From: Neisseriaceae bacterium
GTDB lineage: Bacteria > Pseudomonadota > Gammaproteobacteria > Burkholderiales > Neisseriaceae
Assembly (NCBI GenBank): GCA_017934045.1
Contig: JAGBKK010000008.1
Coordinates: 1 to 63,130 of the forward strand
Reading direction: 5' to 3'
Length of the DNA: 63,130 nt
Shown piece by piece: positions 60,614 to 63,130 of the stretch. Position 1 is the first letter of the stretch; each line of letters starts with the position of its first letter. Below the pieces are notes generated by a model that was not told where the DNA came from, searched no databases, and saw nothing but the letters and a program-made list of their open reading frames with translations. The translations under genes and the position numbers were made by a program.

Positions 60614-61158
60614 TGAATTACGACAATGCTGTTTTTCAACATATTCAATCATTTTGGCATAATGCTAAAACTGAAAAATATTCTTGGAATGCAGGCAAAA
60701 TTGTAATTGAAATATCAGATTTTCGAGTTTATTGCGTAAAACCTGAACATAATAATTATGTTATTTATGTTTCTTCTGGTATTGGTAGAATTATCAATCA
60801 AGAATTTTTTATTATCAGTCCATATGAAACGGAAGAACACATTGAAACTTTGGCTATGCTTGCGTCAGCAAGCATAGCATATCCTAATAGTTTTCAATTA
60901 AATTCTTGCGTTAATATTGATAAATCTTGGTTAGATAATTCAGAATTAAAATATTTTCTGATTTCTTTGCCTTATACTTTTGGAAAAGAATTAGAATATA
61001 TGAATTTTGATAATAATCTAATACGATTTTTTTGGTTATTACCGATAACGGATAAAGAACACGAATTTTTACATAATAATTCTATCGAATTATTAGAAAA
61101 TTTGTTCGAGAAAAATAATATAAACTATTTAGATATAAATAGAAAAAGTGTAGTGTAA
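60613..61158 (+). CDS. mafI: Immunity protein for MafB, SUFU-domain family
   Basis: 181 residues, AT-rich. YVIYVSSGIGRIINQEFFII, ETEEHIETLAMLASASIAYP, FQLNSCVNIDKSWLDNSELK and IRFFWLLPITDKEHEFLHNN follow the suppressor-of-fused (SUFU) fold, a known immunity family in polymorphic toxin systems. The start overlaps the mafB stop, the tight coupling expected for a toxin-immunity pair. It should stay in the cytoplasm (no signal peptide) and bind the C-terminal toxin domain. Confidence 0.85.
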   Translation: MNYDNAVFQHIQSFWHNAKTEKYSWNAGKIVIEISDFRVYCVKPEHNNYVIYVSSGIGRIINQEFFIISPYETEEHIETLAMLASASIAYPNSFQLNSCVNIDKSWLDNSELKYFLISLPYTFGKELEYMNFDNNLIRFFWLLPITDKEHEFLHNNSIELLENLFEKNNINYLDINRKSVV

Positions 61159-61167
61159 TTCTCAAAT

Positions 61168-61199
61168 AGCAAAAGCCTAAAAACTTTTGCTGTTTTTTA
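61168..61199 (+). terminator. Intrinsic terminator after the immunity gene
   Basis: AGCAAAAG, loop CCTAAAAA, CTTTTGCT, then GTTTTTTATTTTTT. It closes the mafA-mafB-mafI unit. Confidence 0.88.
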
Positions 61200-61332
61200 T
61201 TTTTTCAAACCATTTTCAGGCAGCCTGAAAATGTCTAAAAATCACACAAATGCTAAAAAGTGTATCTTTTTTACAACAAATAATGCTTTATTTTTGCAGT
61301 GCAATACAAAAAGTTTTAGCATATAAATAAAG

Positions 61333-61558
61333 CGAACACGCCAGCCGTTCTAAATCCGATAAAAACGACATTATTGGCGTGTCTTCTACTGCCTATTCAA
61401 TCGAATGGACAGGCGATTTAAAACACCCTGCGGACGGCTATGACGCACCAATCGGCGGTGGCTATCCCAACCCCACAGGGGCAAGGGACGAATACACCTA
61501 TAAGGTAAAAGGCATTGCCGATAGTGTGGATATTGAATTAGCCGAACAGCGAGCGTAG
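61333..61558 (+). pseudogene. mafB fragment (part of the conserved domain), remnant of a second cassette
   Basis: Encodes EHASRSKSDKNDIIGVSS through KVKGIADSVDIELAEQRA and then stops. 61333-61535 matches mafB 59614-59816; within 59722-59780 the two differ at several positions, all of which I find to be synonymous third-base changes. It lacks the start, signal peptide and toxin domain. It follows the terminator of the active module and precedes an orphan immunity-like gene. This arrangement resembles the silent mafB cassettes of Neisseria maf islands. Confidence 0.85.
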
Positions 61559-61730
61559 GGTGGGTAACTTGTTGCCCACGCTGAAATGGTGATTTTGGAA
61601 ATATTTTTATATTTTGTAGTAAAAACAACAATAAAACACATTCAGGTAGCCTGAATGTTAATTGATTAAACATGTGGGCAATAAATTGCCCCCCCTACCT
61701 TACTGACAATAAAAAATAAGGATTTTAATA

Positions 61731-62015
61731 ATGGATAATGATTTAATTGAGTTATTTAGAGTTCAACTGAAATCAGATAAGAGAGAGTTTAAAGCTACTG
61801 GAAATACAAGACATTATGCAAATGGTGGATTGTTGCCAGAACCTGTTGCTTTAAGTATTGTCCAATACAAAAATAGTTCGGGATATTATCTATTTTATTT
61901 AGATGAAACAGGTAATGAGCAAACCGATACTTATCACGATGATTTGGATAGTGCTTTTAGACAAGCAGAATTTGAATTTGATATTAAGAAATCGGATTGG
62001 ACTAAATTAAGTTAA
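61731..62015 (+). CDS. Orphan immunity-like protein
   Basis: 94 residues, acidic, no signal peptide or membrane segment. Motifs GLLPEPVALSIVQYKNSSGY, FYLDETGNEQTDTYHDD and LDSAFRQAEFEFDIKKSDW have the look of small cytosolic immunity proteins found beside polymorphic toxins, where the YLFYLDE...TDTYHDDLDSA pattern recurs. It starts after AAGGATTTTAATA and is followed by its own terminator. Its cognate toxin is missing: only the mafB remnant lies upstream. It may protect against toxins of neighbouring cells. Confidence 0.7.
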   Translation: MDNDLIELFRVQLKSDKREFKATGNTRHYANGGLLPEPVALSIVQYKNSSGYYLFYLDETGNEQTDTYHDDLDSAFRQAEFEFDIKKSDWTKLS

Positions 62016-62020
62016 TAAAC

Positions 62021-62055
62021 AAACAGCGGAAACCTAAAACATTTCCGCTGTTTTT
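62021..62055 (+). terminator. Intrinsic terminator after the orphan immunity-like gene
   Basis: AAACAGCGGAAA, loop CCTAAAACA, TTTCCGCTGTTT, then TT. Perfect 12-bp stem 5 bp after the stop. Confidence 0.9.
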
Positions 62056-62167
62056 ATAATAAACTCAAATAATTATTTAATATGAAAAATATATTCAAAC
62101 GCCTTTCAGGCAGCCTGAAATAGTTATATAAACTTTGACAAATATTCTGAACAAAATTGCACTTGAC

Positions 62168-62189
62168 TTTGTATCCGAATGGATACAAA
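62168..62189 (+). promoter_or_regulatory. Palindromic operator of the toxin-antitoxin operon
   Basis: TTTGTATCC, spacer GAAT, GGATACAAA: perfect 9-nt arms, 8 bp before the toxin ATG. TTGACT (62163-62168) at its left edge could be a -35 box. The position suits autorepression by the antitoxin. Confidence 0.7.
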
Positions 62190-62197
62190 ATAGCAAT

Positions 62198-62494
62198 ATG
62201 AAATATACAGTAGAACGCACCGAAGACTTTAATCGTTGGTTATCTAAATTAAAAGATATTCAAGCAAAACAACGAATTATCTTGCGATTGCAATATATTG
62301 AAGACGGTAATTTTGGCGACCACGAAAGCGTGGGCAAAGGTGTGTCGGAATTACGCATACATATTGGCAAAGGTTATCGTGCTTATTACACCATACGCCA
62401 ACGCCGTGTTGTATTTATGCTGTGTGGCGGTGATAAATCCACACAACAGAAAGATATTCAAAAAGCCATTCAAATAGCGGAGACAATCAAATGA
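62198..62494 (+). CDS. RelE/ParE-superfamily toxin (HigB-like, HI1419 family)
   Basis: 98 residues from the ATG at 62198, chosen because it lies just after the operator and gives the canonical length; the longer reading runs through the operator. YTVERTEDFNRWLSKLKDIQ, RLQYIEDGNFGDHESVGKGV, SELRIHIGKGYRAYYTIRQR and MLCGGDKSTQQKDIQKA are the hallmarks of the HI1419-type addiction toxins. They are predicted ribosome-dependent RNases. The gene overlaps the antitoxin gene by ATGA. Toxin-first order is usual for this family. Confidence 0.9.
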   Translation: MKYTVERTEDFNRWLSKLKDIQAKQRIILRLQYIEDGNFGDHESVGKGVSELRIHIGKGYRAYYTIRQRRVVFMLCGGDKSTQQKDIQKAIQIAETIK

Positions 62495-62799
62495 CCCAAA
62501 CTAAACCCTTTAACGCATTAGACTATTTACAAAGCGAAGAAGATATTGCCGTGTATTTACAACAAGCGGTTGAAATGGCAAATGAAGAAAACGACCAAAA
62601 TATTTTACTCAAAGCTATTGCCACAGCAGCCAAAGCTAAAGGAATGTTGCAACTTGCCACAGACGCAGGCGTTAGTCGTGAAAGTCTTTATAAATCGCTT
62701 GCACCCAACGCAAAACCAAGATTTGAAACCATTGTCAAGATTTTATCTGCATTAGGTTGCCATTTAACGATTGAACCTAATAAAAAAGTAACTGCATAG
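62491..62799 (+). CDS. HigA-like antitoxin (HI1420 family)
   Basis: 102 residues. FNALDYLQSEEDIAVYLQQA at the N-terminus and a helix-turn-helix (LLKAIATAAKAKGMLQLATD, AGVSRESLYKSLAPNAKPRF) match the HI1420-type putative addiction module antidote family. It should neutralise the adjacent toxin and repress the operon through the upstream palindrome. Confidence 0.92.
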   Translation: MTQTKPFNALDYLQSEEDIAVYLQQAVEMANEENDQNILLKAIATAAKAKGMLQLATDAGVSRESLYKSLAPNAKPRFETIVKILSALGCHLTIEPNKKVTA

Positions 62800-62816
62800 T
62801 ATCTACATTGCTATTC

Positions 62817-62905
62817 CATCATTTTGAGCGATAGCGAAAAATCTGTATTAACAAAAAGATTCTTCACTTCGTTCAGAATGACGGTTGTTTTTCAGGTTGC
62901 CTGAA
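62817..62905. repeat. CGTCATTTTGAG repeat with uptake-sequence variant, copy 1 of a close pair
   Basis: CATTTTGAGCGATAGCGAAA, AATCTGTATTAAC, AAAAGATTCTTCACTTCG, TTCAGAATGACGG, then TTTTTCAGGTTGCCTGAAA. Almost identical to 63008-63096. The last 331 bp of the window hold only repeats; no gene is visible. Confidence 0.85.
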
Positions 62906-62932
62906 AATTTGACAAGTTTGCTTTCCGTTGTT

Positions 62933-62977
62933 AGGAGATTGCCACGACTTGAACTTTGTTCAAGTCTCGCAATGACG
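62933..62977. repeat. AGATTGCCAC/CTCGCAATGAC half-element
   Basis: AGGAGATTGCCAC, inner hairpin GACTTGAACTTTGTTCAAGTC, then TCGCAATGACGG. It lies between the two copies of the CGTCATTTTGAG repeat. The inner stem is again unlike those of other copies. Confidence 0.75.
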
Positions 62978-63007
62978 GTAAGGGCTTTCAGGCAGCCTGA
63001 AAAAATC

Positions 63008-63096
63008 CGTCATTTTGAGCGATAGCGAAAAATCTGTATTAACAAAAAGATTCTTCACTTCGTTCAGAATGACGGTTGTTTTTCAGGTTGCCTGAA
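63008..63096. repeat. CGTCATTTTGAG repeat with uptake-sequence variant, copy 2
   Basis: Same as 62817-62905, beginning CGTCATTTTGAGCGATAGCG and ending with the variant TTTTTCAGGTTGCCTGAAA. A further GGTGGGC-type hairpin begins at about 63114 and runs off the window. Confidence 0.85.
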
Positions 63097-63130
63097 ATGG
63101 TTAAATCTTTTGCGGTGGGCAGGAATGCCC

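Overview
The window looks like chromosomal DNA of a low-GC member of the Neisseriaceae outside the genus Neisseria (Kingella / Simonsiella / Alysiella type). The main evidence is the dense scatter of the 17-mer TTTCAGGCAGCCTGAAA and its complement. This contains the DNA uptake 12-mers known from Kingella (AGGCAGCCTGAA) and Simonsiella (AGGCTGCCTGAA). Family-typical loci agree: pheS and pheT separated by an exchangeable island, a TfoX_C-TadA fusion, tuf-rpsJ, a CtrBCD-type capsule exporter and a MafA-MafB-MafI toxin module. The species cannot be named from the sequence alone.

Layout. 1-9.7 kb (all minus strand): the end of a nitronate monooxygenase gene, two NnrS-type membrane proteins, a YwiC-like membrane protein, a hemerythrin di-iron protein, a P-loop protein, an NMT1/SsuA-type ABC importer with a Tat-exported binding protein, and an OprC-like outer-membrane barrel. 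The barrel gene is driven by a consensus promoter overlapped by a Fur-box-like site. 9.8-16.2 kb (plus strand, repeat-rich gaps): two flavin monooxygenases resembling DmoA and SfnG, an ATP-grasp ligase, an FMN reductase and a class II glutamine amidotransferase. Together these suggest organosulfur oxidation. 16.2-24 kb: acetyltransferase, DLH-like hydrolase, truncated DinD, LysR regulator, ExbBD, FadD, MurB. 24.2-26.9 kb: capsule-type ABC exporter whose ctrB-like gene is broken at a homopolymer. 27-33 kb: housekeeping genes (SPFH protein, TrpS, DUF805, BI-1, tRNA-Gly, MetZ, alcohol dehydrogenase). 33.3-36.8 kb: a three-gene signalling operon (binding lipoprotein, membrane-bound CheA-like kinase, CheY). 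37-41.7 kb: TadA, Mfd, tRNA-Pro, IhfA. 41.8-49.3 kb: pheT and pheS separated by a cargo island with a complete DpnII restriction-modification set, a VOC protein and a tandem pair of unknown membrane proteins. 49.4-56.2 kb: lipoproteins, ZapE, SPOR protein, DsbA, PanB, DUF1963. 56.3-57.8 kb: rpsJ and tuf. 58.2-62.8 kb: mafA-mafB-immunity, a second mafB remnant with an orphan immunity-like gene, and a HigBA-like toxin-antitoxin pair.

The most unusual feature is in the non-coding DNA. Several unrelated interspersed repeat families share one design: a conserved framework with locus-specific arms that differ between copies yet stay self-complementary. These are Correia-like 106-bp elements, GTCATTGCGAG/GTGGCAATC elements, GGTGGGTT hairpins, and a paired 5' element upstream of two genes. 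There are also two arrays of small hairpins that share a CTTCG centre. The uptake sequence is itself a near-perfect palindrome. It recurs inside genes as short peptides (SGSLK, FRQPE/FRLPE, or terminal QAA plus stop) and forms the core of intrinsic terminators.
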